A stretch of 64,000 nucleotides of DNA from Pinus tabuliformis (Eukaryota > Streptophyta > Pinopsida > Pinales > Pinaceae): NCBI GenBank assembly GCA_031772625.1, contig CM062804.1:1022921208-1022985207 (forward strand), given 5' to 3'. This document shows, piece by piece, positions 1 through 10,564 of the stretch. Each line of letters begins with the position of its first letter. The stretch's first letter is position 1. The position numbers and the translations under genes are program-made. The notes beneath the pieces were generated by a model. That model made no database searches and was not told the DNA's origin. It worked only from the letters and a program-made list of their open reading frames with translations.

Positions 1-1500
1 TGGGCACAACCATCCGATAAAGAGGATCATATCAAAAGCAAGGTATGGTCACAACCATCCAATAATGAGAATGATCACATATGCCAACTCATGGTATGGT
101 TGCAGCCACCCATCCGAAAGAGAAATGCATATCAGCACAATCATGTCACACCACCGTGCAACCTAGACTTTTGTAATCTAAACCCAGGGTCTTGCGCTCC
201 AACACAACCCGATCAAAGTACAAATTCCAACATGTGAATAGATGTGTTGACGTCGAACATGCTAGAAAATCACTTGATTACCAGTCAATGATGTAAATTG
301 TTAACAAGCGCGAGAGAAACCACCAATGGTCCTCAAGGTACTATCAACACAATTCACAGAATGTGAATAAAGGAACTGAAGTCGAACACCCATGAAATCA
401 CCCGATCGAAAGCCAATGATGTGAACTTGTCATCGAGTTCGAAGAACTTGCCATTAGGGCATGCAAGCTCTAAGGTACTGGAAGGGAGTCTCTCGGTCAA
501 CTTCCTGGATAATGAGCTGAAGTTGACAGGAAGCGGCCATGTCAAAGGAGGGCCATAATGTATCCCACATCATCGACACGAGATGAAGGGATGCAAAATG
601 ATTTTGGATGATACAGAGAATCAAGGGTAAGTGTAACTGCAAAAGGACAAATCTTGAATATATCAATGACACGATTGGAGGTTTGGCAGCTTTTGGATCC
701 ATAGGATCAGTGGTCATAATCACATGGTAGAGATCAAATGGAAGGAAAAATAAATGACCCAACCTAGGAAGGTCGAAGATGAAGTGAGGACATCCCAACC
801 CAACACGAAGCAGAAAGTGTCATTTTCAAGAGTGAGTTGTCGCACGAATGATTGAATTTCCAATTTTTTCCCCACCATTTCTGGTAGGTACCCCAATTAT
901 TTTTTAATCACAAGCTTGAAGGGGATAGAATATGCTTGCACTGTAAGTTCATCCTTCGTATGAACCTGACCTAGTAAGTTTAACGAGCCCTAAGAAGGAG
1001 AAGCTCATGTTCGTCATGGTGACGAATCTGATGTCATTTTATGTTTTAACAAGTCCTACAAAGGTGCAACTCGGTATCTTTTTCATGTTTAGAGAGTTTG
1101 AAAAAGACATGGAAAAGAAAACTCCACATAGTCCCTTTTCGTACATTTGTGTCTCTTAAGCTCGAAAAGGTAGAAAACGATACTTGAGAGAACCACTTGA
1201 ACATTTCATTCAACGAGTACCTTTTTCGTAAATAGTGCATCCCAACCTGAAAAAGGGGTAAACATATACTAGATGCACGACATTTTGCATCCGTTAATGA
1301 GTTCAAAACAACAAGAGCTCAATGAAATTTTCATGTTTAAAGGGTCGGAAAAGAGATTGAAAGCGGACCCCGCATTTTCTTCTCTTTTACGAGTCAAAAG
1401 GGAAAAATACTCAATAATCTTTTCATTTGAGTTTTATGAGTCAAGAAAAGAGTTGAAACGTGACTCAACACCACCATCGAACATCCATCACCTATCATTG
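1..1500 (-). repeat. Gypsy 3' internal region, copy shared with 23930-25400
   Basis: Long stretches match 23930-25400 in the same order: short tandem units around GGTATGGTCGCAGCCATCC, then a segment with AACAAGCGCGAGAGA, then a segment containing the phrase TTGAAAAAGACATGGAAAAG. In the second copy this sequence lies directly upstream, on the minus strand, of a polypurine tract and an LTR. I infer the same position here, just inside the missing 3' LTR. No coding function is seen; the small ORFs in this stretch are not conserved between the copies. Confidence 0.7.
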
Positions 1501-2082
1501 TGCACAAAGGTAAAATGAATTATCTAGTTCTTGAGGTAAAAATAGGTCAAAAACACTTTAAAACCCTAATATTTCATGAAAAACTGAATAAAAGGACGGA
1601 AAAGTAAATATATTTTACCATTTACCTTTTTACCTTGTTGTGAAAAACTTTTTACCCACTTTTGCCCTAATTTTTCGAGAGCAATGTGCGGGAGATCCGG
1701 GATTTCATTCTCCGAGCTGTCAGTTGCAGGTAAGAGCCAAGACCTTGAGCTCCATATCTATATTATTTATTCCTATTTTTATCCATTTTTTGGATTTCTG
1801 AGGGAGGTTTTGCCAAAAATAATTCTCCCTAGGTCGGTGCCATTTCCGGGCACAGAATCGCGTAGGTCGAGGGTTGCTAAAACAACCAACCATGCTGTCG
1901 GTGCAACTGTTTTTAAAATAGGCACGATGGAATCGTGAACAAAGAAAAACCATTTTTTCTCTTAGATCCACCATTTGAATCCAAATTTTAGTTGCAAAAA
2001 ATGATTATTGACTTGAATACATGGTTTTTGTAGCAAAGAATCGTCGAAAATGGTAGACTAAAATGAATGTGAGCACGAAGAT

Positions 2083-3270
2083 GTGGACACCCAAGTAATG
2101 GTTGATTCGAACTACTTGGATTCCTTGAGGAAATGTGGGATCCTCAAGTTCTTTCTCACACCAGGGATGCGGGCTCAACCGGAGTTGTACCTGATTAATC
2201 TCTGGGACATAAATCGGGAAATTTTTTTCATTGGTGACCAGGACTTGGAGTTGGAAACTTCATAAATCTATTTCATCATAGGACTGACCCAGAGATGGGA
2301 ATCAGTCAACCTATATGGGTCACGACCGATTGGGGTAAGCATATCCATGCTACTTGCCGAACATTGCCCAGAAGCCCTCAATTCCAAGAGTGGCAAGATC
2401 GAGATTGTCACTGTGCGAGATCTTACACTGAGAGTGCTACTGTTGACCATCAATAGAGTGCCTGGGTCCCAAGTACAACACAATGCCAACAAGTCTAAAT
2501 TTCTATATGCTATCGATTGTACATCACCGACGATCTTCAATTGGGCAGAAGCCATGAAGATCAACATGAAACACCAACTGTCCAAAGCTAAGGTGGGGAA
2601 TCTGAAGCAATTTTGCTTCAGATTTGTGCTAGTGACCTTCTTCCTGGAGCGGGTTTCGTTGTTCCAGTACTAGCTAACTAAGGTAGGTCCATCGATGCCA
2701 CAATACCCACAGATGGTCTGTTGGAGTCATTTGATGCCTAGGATCGTCGGGGGCCAACATATGTCCTACAAGCCCACCTTCTTCTCATGGCTACGATGAC
2801 AGTAGATCGTAGTGGAGGATTTCCCGTACAATGGTACAGAATTCCGCAGAGATTCAGATATGCCGCTTCCAGATGGGGAGGATTTCGACGATGGTAAAAA
2901 ATAGATTTTTGATTTTTTGATTTTTAATTGTTTTTTATATATATGTGTTTGTAACAACATTTTGTTTTACCAATGTAGATGTTGGACCAGAGCGTCCTAC
3001 TAGGATGTCCCCGATAGCCAGGTGCATCACTCGCTAGTTTGATGTCGATCCTTATCAGAAAGGAAGCGAAAACGAGGAGGAGATTGCAAGGAACCTTGAG
3101 GGGTTGACTTGTGGTATCCCAGAGTATGCCTAGGTGGGAGACATCCCACGCCAGTACCAGAGGCATACGGTGGGGTATCTGATCGGATCCATTGATTGCT
3201 GACTCATGTAGCATGAGCAGTTTCATGTTACCATGATCACCATGTTGATTAGCTCCTAGGTCCAGCATTT
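2083..3270 (+). pseudogene. Antisense spliced ORF inside the gypsy element (plant-mobile-domain-like, tentative)
   Basis: On the strand opposite to the gypsy pol genes, one frame runs from an ATG at 2083 to 2893, interrupted by TAA at 2263, TAG at 2671 and two stops near 2793-2800. The wording (LDSLRKCGILKFF, PGMRAQPELY, LRVLLLTINRVPGS) resembles proteins carried by plant retroelements and related to the aminotransferase-like plant mobile domain; that family assignment is from memory and tentative. An 85 bp intron is visible at 2894-2978 (GT start, pyrimidine-rich end with AG). It joins acidic codons before and after in one frame, and the frame continues with more stops to about 3270. Tat-lineage elements are known to carry extra ORFs, some antisense, between pol and the 3' LTR, which fits the position. 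It could instead be a captured host gene. Confidence 0.5.
2894..2978 (+). other. Candidate intron of the antisense ORF
   Basis: It begins with GTAAAA after codons for Asp-Asp and ends with a T-rich stretch and ATGTAG before GTTGGACCAG-like coding sequence. The frame is the same on both sides. At 85 bp it is a normal plant intron size. Splicing is inferred, not shown. Confidence 0.45.
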
Positions 3271-3375
3271 ACATTTTTGAGGCCTGTGTGCCATGAATAT
3301 ATGAGGCCTACGAGCCGTGAATGTTATTTGAACACACATATTATTTTTTTGGGTTTTGATGTATCAAACATTATC

Positions 3376-3378
<3 letters not shown>

Positions 3379-3461
<83 letters not shown>
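3379..3461. repeat. Compound microsatellite (AT)n(GT)n
   Basis: About 26 AT units are followed directly by 15 GT units. The apparent ORF across it (poly Tyr-Ile, then Cys-Val) is a by-product of the dinucleotide repeat. It lies between the antisense ORF and the terminal RNase H of the gypsy element. Confidence 0.97.
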
Positions 3462-3462
<1 letters not shown>

Positions 3463-3502
3463 TTTCTTGCTTACTATGGTACAAATGATTTGTTTTAGCT
3501 TT

Positions 3503-3922
3503 TCACATGTTTCGTAAATATCTATCCAACACATAATTAGTTAATGCATCTGTCAATGTATTCATGTGCCTGGGAATATGATGATATGTAATGTAATCAA
3601 AATTTCTTTCTAGTAGACGAATACGTAGATACATTCTCAATATCTGAGGGTTTCTGATGGAATATTGCCTGTTGAGTTGAAGGACAACAAGTTGTGAATC
3701 CAGGTTGACAACCAATTCCCGAATGTCAAGAGCAATGGATTCTGACAACAATTCAATAACTGCATTGTATTCAACAATGTTATTAGTTGTACAACCTAAA
3801 AAAATACCTTGAATATCAATCAACTCACTATGAGGGTCATAAATGGCCCATGCCATGGAGGATAGATTCTGGGTACTACAGTAAGCACCATCAGTGAAAC
3901 CGATGTGAGGAGTCACAGACAT
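3503..3922 (-). CDS. Additional RNase H domain (aRNH) downstream of integrase, gypsy element
   Basis: The frame opens upstream at 4033, but the domain starts at an ATG at 3922 (residue 38 of that longer frame). All four catalytic acidic positions of RNase HI are present: Asp48 in FTDGAY, Glu88 in NNIVEYNAV, Asp112 in NLDSQLVV and Asp162 in TDALTN, with the HIPRHMN stretch before the last one. In an LTR element RNase H removes the RNA strand during reverse transcription. Tat elements carry a second, plant-type RNase H, usually described between the first RNase H and integrase; here it follows the end of integrase (stop at 4040-4042). The bases just before the ATG read TTTTTCCTTGCTTTGCAG, a strong 3' splice site, so it may be made from a spliced RNA. 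It is the only gypsy domain here with no internal stop. Confidence 0.8.
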   Translation of the reverse strand: MSVTPHIGFTDGAYCSTQNLSSMAWAIYDPHSELIDIQGIFLGCTTNNIVEYNAVIELLSESIALDIRELVVNLDSQLVVLQLNRQYSIRNPQILRMYLRIRLLERNFDYITYHHIPRHMNTLTDALTNYVLDRYLRNM

Positions 3923-4039
3923 CTGCAAAGCAAGGAAAAACATAGTAAACAGGAAAGTTGTTTGAAAACTAACACACCAAACCACACTGCACAAAAATGA
4001 ATGACACACTAATGTACACAAGTAACCATGCAAGATGAC

Positions 4040-5225
4040 CTAAGCATAGTATTTTTTGAGATAAAGCCCATTTCGGGGCTTGTCTAAAGGATTTCCTTCA
4101 TAATCAATTAGCTCATAGGCCCCTTTTTGCAACACTCATTTAACAATGTAGGGCCCATGCCACATGGGTTCGAACTTGCCTACCCCTAGCTTATCATTAG
4201 CTTGATCATATAGTAAAACCAAGTCACCCTCAGAGAACGTGCGAGGGGAGATTGACCTATCGAAATGGGACTTGACTTGCTTCTTTTGTGCTTCTATGTC
4301 CAAAGCAGCAAGATGACGAGTCTCATCCAGCCATTCTAAATACAAGAGGCATTCTTTGTGAGGTGAGGTTTCGAGGACAAGTTCGACAACTAGCTTGAGT
4401 GAAGGAATTTCGCACTCAATCAGTAAAGTTGCTTCCAGACCATAGACTAGCTGGAATGGTGTGAAACTAGTTGCGTCCTTGGTCGAGGTTTAGTAAGCCC
4501 ACAGAGCTGAAAAGAGCATGAGATGCCAATATGACTTATGCATCCCAATAGTACGTTGAAGCATTGTAACCAAAACTCTGTTCACAGCTTCAACTTGACC
4601 ATTGGCCTAAGGGTAATATGGGGTTGAGCCATCATGGTACAAACCCAATGTAGAGGTTAGCTTAGCCATCATGTAAATTCAGAAATGGGAGCCATGGTCG
4701 GTGACAATGGCTTGAGGTATGTTGAACCTAGAAATAATGTGATTGAATAGAAATTGAGCTATCGTTTTACTGTCTACAAAGTATGTAGGCATCGCTTCAG
4801 CCCATTTGGTGAAATAATCCATAGCAACGATAATATAACCATGACGCTTGGCCAAATGAGGGTTACATGTCATATAGTCAATGCCCCATTTGGCAAAAGG
4901 ACCAAAGGTAATGACGGGGTGTAGGTGAGCAGGCGAGCGTGCATCTTGCGCTGGTAAATTTTGCATTCATGACACTTGCGAATGGCAAGGATGCAATCCT
5001 TAAAGATGGATGGCTAGAAATAACTAGCATGAAGGATTTTTTGAACAGTAGCATAGCCAGACATAGGACCTCCACATACCCTAGAATGGAGGTCATTGAG
5101 AACTCTCTTAGCCTCCTCAAGAGTAAGGCATCGGCGAAGAACTCAATCGACACGACACGGTATAAAGTATCTTCAATAATACGGTAGGGTTGGGAGTGAT
5201 GTTAAATGCGTCGGAGATCATCCTT
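4040..5225 (-). pseudogene. Gypsy integrase, decayed
   Basis: The zinc-binding region is seen near 5100-4960 (a HxxxCGG-like stretch and CHECK), and the catalytic core at 4966-4679 with GIDYM, FTKWAEAMP and TDHGSHF. A TGA at about 4676 follows HGSHF. Beyond it the same frame contains the ANGQVEAVN stretch with the catalytic Glu, after another stop. The C-terminal domain lies at 4345-4040 (FSEGDLVLLYDQ, WHGPYIVK, then a stop, then NGLYLKKYYA and the final TAG at 4040-4042). Integrase inserts the cDNA into host DNA as part of the pol polyprotein. At least one frameshift separates the zinc-binding part from the core, so no functional enzyme can be made. Confidence 0.85.
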
Positions 5226-5236
5226 AGTCAACGCAT

Positions 5237-6469
5237 CTAGAGATACATGATGATATCACCATACCACGGGTCAAGGGTGCTAATCAGGAAAAGAGTCTCA
5301 TCTGGGAGCTGCTCATCTGCACCAGTGGGGAGAGATGTAGAAGGAAGGGAGCAAATCAACTCGGCAAAAACCAGTGATTTCTTAGATTTGGCAGTAGTAA
5401 ACACCAAATCAAATTCTTGAAGGATGAAAATCCATTTAGAATACTTGCCCCGCAGCAACTGACGAGTTAGGATGTAGGTCATGGGGTTGCATTTAGAAAT
5501 CACAGTAGTAGTGAGTAAGAGAATGTAGTGCTGAAAGTGTTGAACAGCATGTACGACAGCCAAAGCCAATTTCTCGACATGGGCATAACGCATTTTGGTG
5601 TCGACGAGATTGTGACTGAGGTAGTAAATAACATGGTCATTTCCTTCATCATCATCTTGTACTAACACCATAGCAATGGTACTACAGGTTGCAGCTAGAT
5701 AAAGGAAGTAATTGTGATGATAATCTAGGGGATGCAGCAAAGGAGCATTTATGAGGACACCCTTAAGGTCATTGGAAGACTTTTGGGAAATCTCATCCCA
5801 AACAAAGGGAATTCCTTGCTTTAGCAACCGAGAAACTCCTAAAGCTAGCTCAACATAATTGGGTACGAAACGACGGAGGAAATTTTCTTTTCCCTGCAGG
5901 CTCTGCAGTTGGTGCAACGAAGATGGAGGGGGTAAATTAACAATGGCCTCGACTTTAAGTGGATCAAGGGGAATGCCTTCCTTAGAGACAATAAAGCCGA
6001 GGAGTCGTCCGGATTTGACGCAGAAAACACATTTATGCAGATTAAACTGAATGTTGTAGTGTCTACAGCGAAGAAAAATCTGACGAAGATGATCAAGTTG
6101 ATTATAGCGCTTACGAGAATGAGTGGGAAGGTCATCCAAGTAAGGTTGAATAATGTTTTGAATGTCGTAAAATGTATAGGACATCACCCTCTGAAATGTA
6201 GCCCCAACACTTTTGAGGCCAAAAGGGAGTTTTTGTTTGCTCCCAGCACATTCATCAATGATCTTATCAATGAAGGGAGTGGGATAGTTATCCTTAGGAC
6301 AGGCACGATTGAGATCACAGTAATCGACGCAAACGTGGATTGTGCCTTGTTTCTTGGCCACCGATACAATATTTGACAACCAATCTATGAGAGGGATCGG
6401 ATAAATAAATCCAGATTTGAGAAGTTTTTCAATTTCACCCTTGATAGTTGTTGCTTTCCTAGGATGCAC
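5237..6469 (-). pseudogene. Gypsy reverse transcriptase and first RNase H-like domain, with internal deletion
   Basis: This is a 410-codon open stretch. The N-terminal RT part includes HPRKATTIKGEIEKLLKSGF and the VCVDYCDLNRACPKDNYPTP motif (residues 45-65). After DECAGS (72-77) the sequence jumps to LPFGLKSVGATFQ (81-93), so the segment that normally holds RT palm motif A with the first catalytic Asp is missing. YLDD (110-113), the second catalytic motif, is present. The C-terminal half carries the tethered RNase H-like region (YYLSHNLVDTKMRYAHVEKLALAVVHA) and the SKKSLVFAEL phrase typical of Tat elements. The frame differs by one base from that of the protease to its right. The long open frame is misleading: the enzyme lacks an essential motif. 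Confidence 0.85.
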
Positions 6470-6480
6470 TGGCGAAGCAG

Positions 6481-7660
6481 TTAGCGCATGGGCTTCATGT
6501 GAGGATAAGTTGTTATTTCATGCATGATAATTCTAGGATCAATGTCAGACATTTCCTCATATGACCACGCAAACACATCACAAAATTCATGGAACAGACG
6601 AGTATAGATCTTGATCTCATATGGAGAACAAGTTACCCCGTTATGGACATTTTCAATGACACTAGGCTTGACAGAAATATCAATTGGCATCATTTGGGTA
6701 ATGTTACCCAAATTTCCTTCCGACCATACTTCATGAGGCATGATCGGCACCTGAAGTGGTAGGGAAGGAAACTGAGAAGAGAACTCTTCGAGACAAGTAG
6801 ACATGACTGTCGGGCTAGGCAGGAACGAGGAACGATGATGAGTATCATTCCAAGGTGGTTCCTCTAGAGACATTACTTCCATGATACTCTCGTCAGCAAG
6901 AAAAATCTCAGCTAAGGGATCAGGAGATTCCGAAGCACCAAGCCACAGGGATTGAGAATATGTATCGAGAGATGTCCTCGAAACAAGAAAATCAAAGGAT
7001 ACGAAACTTAAGGCCGAAACAATTTCCACATAATTGATTTTGGTGGGACTAAGTGGCATAACCTGGCCCCAGGTATCAACAAGATCCGGTGAAGGTATGA
7101 CCCAAGGATCAGATTTGACTGAGATCATGTTGACATAGGCAACATGAGGAGGTGGGAGCAAAAAAATCCCCATCAAGGCAGAATCTTTAAAAATTCCTGC
7201 CCCCACACTCTCATAAGGAGCACCGGTGTGCTTAACATACGAAACATTTCCATCTGAGGAGGAAGAGGCAAAGAAGGACAATTGGTCAACTGTGACGATC
7301 TTCCCTTGATGGGGAAAACGAATCATGTAGAACAGGGAGGAGGCTACAACATGTATGGCATGGTTCCAACTTCGTCTGAGTAGAAGATTATAATTGAGAT
7401 TAGCGTCAACAATCTCCACCTCGACGTGTACTATCTTGCCCTCCAAAGTAATGGCAAGGTTGGGTAAGACACCGAATGGTTGCGAATCATGCTCGTCAAA
7501 AGCTTCCAAAGTGTTAGGGGACTGGTTCAAAGTAGGAGAACCAATTGCCTTCCAACAAGCAACTGACATGATGCAAGTAGAAGCACCTTCATCGATGATG
7601 GTGCTATGAATAGTTTTCTCATTGATGATTACCTAAATGAGAAAGGAAATCTGATGAGGT
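6481..7660 (-). pseudogene. Gypsy aspartic protease and linker to RT
   Basis: Just upstream of the open stretch starting at 7569 the minus strand reads IIDEGASTCIMS, the protease active-site motif (Asp-x-Gly-Ala-Ser). It is followed by GKIVHVEVEIVDANLNYNLLLRRSWNHA, where family members usually have a Gly-Arg before the Trp. The rest is a long, weakly conserved linker ending DIDPRIIMHEITTYPHMKPMR and a stop at 6478-6480, just before a one-base frame change into RT. The protease matures the polyprotein. Stops lie at its N-terminal side near 7635. Confidence 0.75.
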
Positions 7661-7749
7661 AGTCCCAGAAAGTGGTTCTCTAGATCAAAACATATCAAAT
7701 TGGAATCGATAGGTTCAATACCTTTAATAGCTGACAGTAATGATTTCCA

Positions 7750-8590
7750 CTAAGACGGACAACTTTGGAGTACCTCGAGAGCAGACATAGCTGACGGTGC
7801 CTGACCCAAATCCTCAACAATATTATAGTGTTGAGCGGCTTGAGCATTGGGATTGTACGAGGACTTCCTTAGCACACCTCGAGAAGGTTTTCGAATGGGG
7901 GAATCAGGGTTAGGGCACTCAATATGAAGAGGGCCAGAACTCTGGGCTGAAGAAGAAGGGGTGGCCTCTTTCTCTTTCCCGGCTGTCGGAGCAAGAGTTT
8001 GATAATATTTTGATCTAGTAGCCACATTAATAGGCGTAATCATCATGAACACTTGTGATCCTGAGGAAGGAGATGATTGAGGTTGGTCTACCATTTGAGT
8101 CTGCTAAGACGGAAATGGCTCTTTCAGGATAATTGGGGTCCCTTTGAGCAAACGACTAACTGCGGACCATCAGGGACAATCCTTAGTATAGTTATCCTCC
8201 TCACAAATGAGGCATAGACTTAGGCTTCCATTGTGAAGAATCATCAACAAACGACATAGGAGGACCCTACTTTGGAGCATCGGCTTTAACGTTGCCTTTG
8301 CCTTTCTTCTTACCTTTCGAGGATTTTTCCGCTGTGGTAGAATGAACATCATGGGCCTTTGAGGTTTTACCAAGGCCAGGTGGATTCTGGGAGGGACTAT
8401 TGGAAGCAGTTTTTGAGACCAACTTCCATTTGGAAGAAGATTTGGCAAGGGTCTGGGATACTGAACCAATTACTCCATCAACAGTTGGTGTAGCCTGTGA
8501 CTTTGATGTCGTTGGATCGGATGATGGCCTCGGATCATCGGGTAACAACTCATACAAAGTGCTAGACGAAGAATAAATGAGGTCTAAGTT
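7750..8590 (-). pseudogene. Gypsy gag C-terminal part, frameshifted
   Basis: The minus strand shows a low-complexity Ser/Lys-rich stretch (8557-8267) after the phrase STLYELLPDDPRPSSDP, then, in another frame, a damaged zinc knuckle CLICEEDNYTKDCP near 8200 in which the His position is lost and one residue is missing. A Ser/Pro-rich segment (8094-7750) follows. The capsid core that should precede this is absent, so the element is truncated close to 8600. Gag would package the RNA; this copy cannot. Confidence 0.65.
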
Positions 8591-8599
8591 TTGGGCACG

Positions 8600-10560
8600 A
8601 GGTCTAAGTACTCTAGCAGCTACTCAGCTTCTCAGATCAATTGAAGAGTAGGCTACAACAATGCAGGGGGGTTTTCTTCATTTGGTGCATTATTTTCCAT
8701 TAATGTCAAGGGGGGAGAAGAATTCCTTGAGTGGGATGATTGTTGATTCTAGGGGGAGTATAGTGATGGGAAAAACCATGCTTCATTTTAGGGGGAGCTT
8801 GGTCTGAAATTTTATGAGAATTCATCATGATTTTGATAAAAGCTAACAAATTGGTTGTGGAAATCTAGGTTACAACTGTCAAAATTTATTATTTTGGGTA
8901 CGTTGAATCCATTTCCAACATCAAAAAAATTATTCAAACACTCCCACACTCGAATTTCGGTGAATATTTGGAAAATTTCTTGCCAAATTCCAGTGATAAA
9001 TATGTCTCATTGTCTCGGTGTGGCCCAAGTCCAAACCATAGTAATAGTTCACCTGAGATTCTTGTACCAACAACAATAGTCACCTCTCAGTGACAACTCC
9101 AAATATCTGAATTCTCAAGTACCAAACCAAACCCACCTCCAAACGAAATTTCCCTACCCTCTCCTCCAATTTTACCCCAAATCCAATGTAAGAATACTCG
9201 CATCAACACTAATTTCCCACACTCATCATATCCCTGAGTCAATTCCACCAACCATCACTATGCCCATGCGATCCTCCCCCTATCCCCTTATCCAAAATTA
9301 AAATCAAGGAAGATAGTTATATCAGGGCATAGAAATTATAAAATATTAATAAAATATTAATATCCTTTTAATCTCAATGAACCCTATAGAATCACATAAT
9401 CCTATCAATTTAAATATTAAATAGTCACGCTAAATGTATAATTTATTAATTATATGTCAGGTATAAGGGTTAATTAACCTTTAACCAATATTAACTATTA
9501 ATTAAACTCAAGGCTGACCATACACTTGATCATTAATCAAGCTTAATGTTAATCATAGCTTATTCATTAATCACGCTTAACCATTAATTAATCACCTAAC
9601 ATAATAAGCTACAAAATAATAGCATATTTGTGCGAGATTTGGGTATGTAGCTAGCATACACATGCCTCATACGTATATACTAATAATACTTATAAGGGTC
9701 AATCACATAAGTCAATAATTTAGAAAGTAGGTTAATAACCTAGTATAAGATAATAAGGTAAGGGTGTGTGCACTATAATGTATTAGATCATGCATTGCAT
9801 ATGTCATTTCTAAACCTTCAATCAAGAAGTAGTGGTTTTACATTCCTCTACCTACCCCATACAACCCTTGGGAGTCACTCTCCATGGATTACATGCCAAG
9901 TTTACCATCAATGAAGCATGGTAATGATTGTGTGTTTTTGGTTATCGACTAATTTTATAAGATGGCCATTTTGGAACCATGCAAGAAGAAATACCCACGA
10001 GCATTTTTTGTGTCATCCCCAAACATATAGTCAAACAAAAGTGGTAAACAAGTGCTTAAAAACTTATTTTGATGTTTCAGTTCTCAAAAACCACACAAAT
10101 GAACACAATGGTTATCCCTTATAAAGTAATAACTAGGTGTTTATTAGATGCCTCCAAGGATCATGCATTGGATACAAAACATGACTTAGGAGGATGCAAC
10201 ACTTAGAGAAAACACAAATATAATCAAGTAAAGAACATGACAACACTAGATATCTTGAAACGACAGTTCACATAGGCTCCAAAATTGAATTAGACCAAAA
10301 TTTTGGAGGCTATTTGTCGCAATAACAATAGAGTATCACAAGAGAACCATAATATACACACCGATATCTTCCAATGGAATGAAAATAAGGCTATGGAATT
10401 GATTAAATTCAAGTTATTGAACCTAGGACCCATCTCATTCTTGGTAGGACATGTCAAAATTTGGACAAAATCCTTATCTTCTCATGATCCCATCAAATAT
10501 CCCAGTACGCTCATCAATTGTAGGCCTTGAAAAACATTTCCAAAGAGTCATGTCTTGATA
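8600..10560. other. Intergenic, no gene seen
   Basis: No ORF with recognisable content was found. Around 8670-8800 there are three GGGGGAG-type purine runs of the kind found near LTR-element boundaries, but no LTR could be paired with them. 9300-9620 is very AT-rich with repeated TTAATCATTAATCA-like words. Confidence 0.5.
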
Positions 10561-10564
10561 TAAT

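Larger units (their letters stand above)
1..8600 (-). mobile_element. Ty3/gypsy LTR retrotransposon, Tat-like lineage, truncated and decayed
   Basis: Read on the minus strand, the remnants run gag tail with a damaged zinc knuckle (8590-7750), aspartic protease (about 7660-6481), reverse transcriptase plus degenerate RNase H (6469-5237), integrase (about 5225-4040), then a further RNase H (3922-3503). The lineage call rests on RT wording such as the CPKDNYPTPFIDKI stretch, the protease DEGAST motif and the integrase tail ending YLKKYYA, which are familiar from plant Tat elements. The 3' non-coding part continues to the left edge, because bases 1-1500 resemble the 3' internal region of the nested element at 22636-26502. 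The 3' LTR should therefore lie outside the window. No 5' LTR or gag core is visible to the right of 8600, so the element is 5'-truncated. Several in-frame stops and frameshifts make it inactive. Confidence 0.85.

Noticed and set aside
1720..1974. 84-codon ORFs on both strands near 1700-1970
   Set aside because: They overlap each other in a repeat region and show no domain wording.
3277..3498. ORF with poly Tyr-Ile and Cys-Val
   Set aside because: Translation of the (AT)n(GT)n microsatellite.
8667..8800. GGGGGAG purine runs as a polypurine tract with LTR
   Set aside because: No paired LTR sequence could be found on either side.
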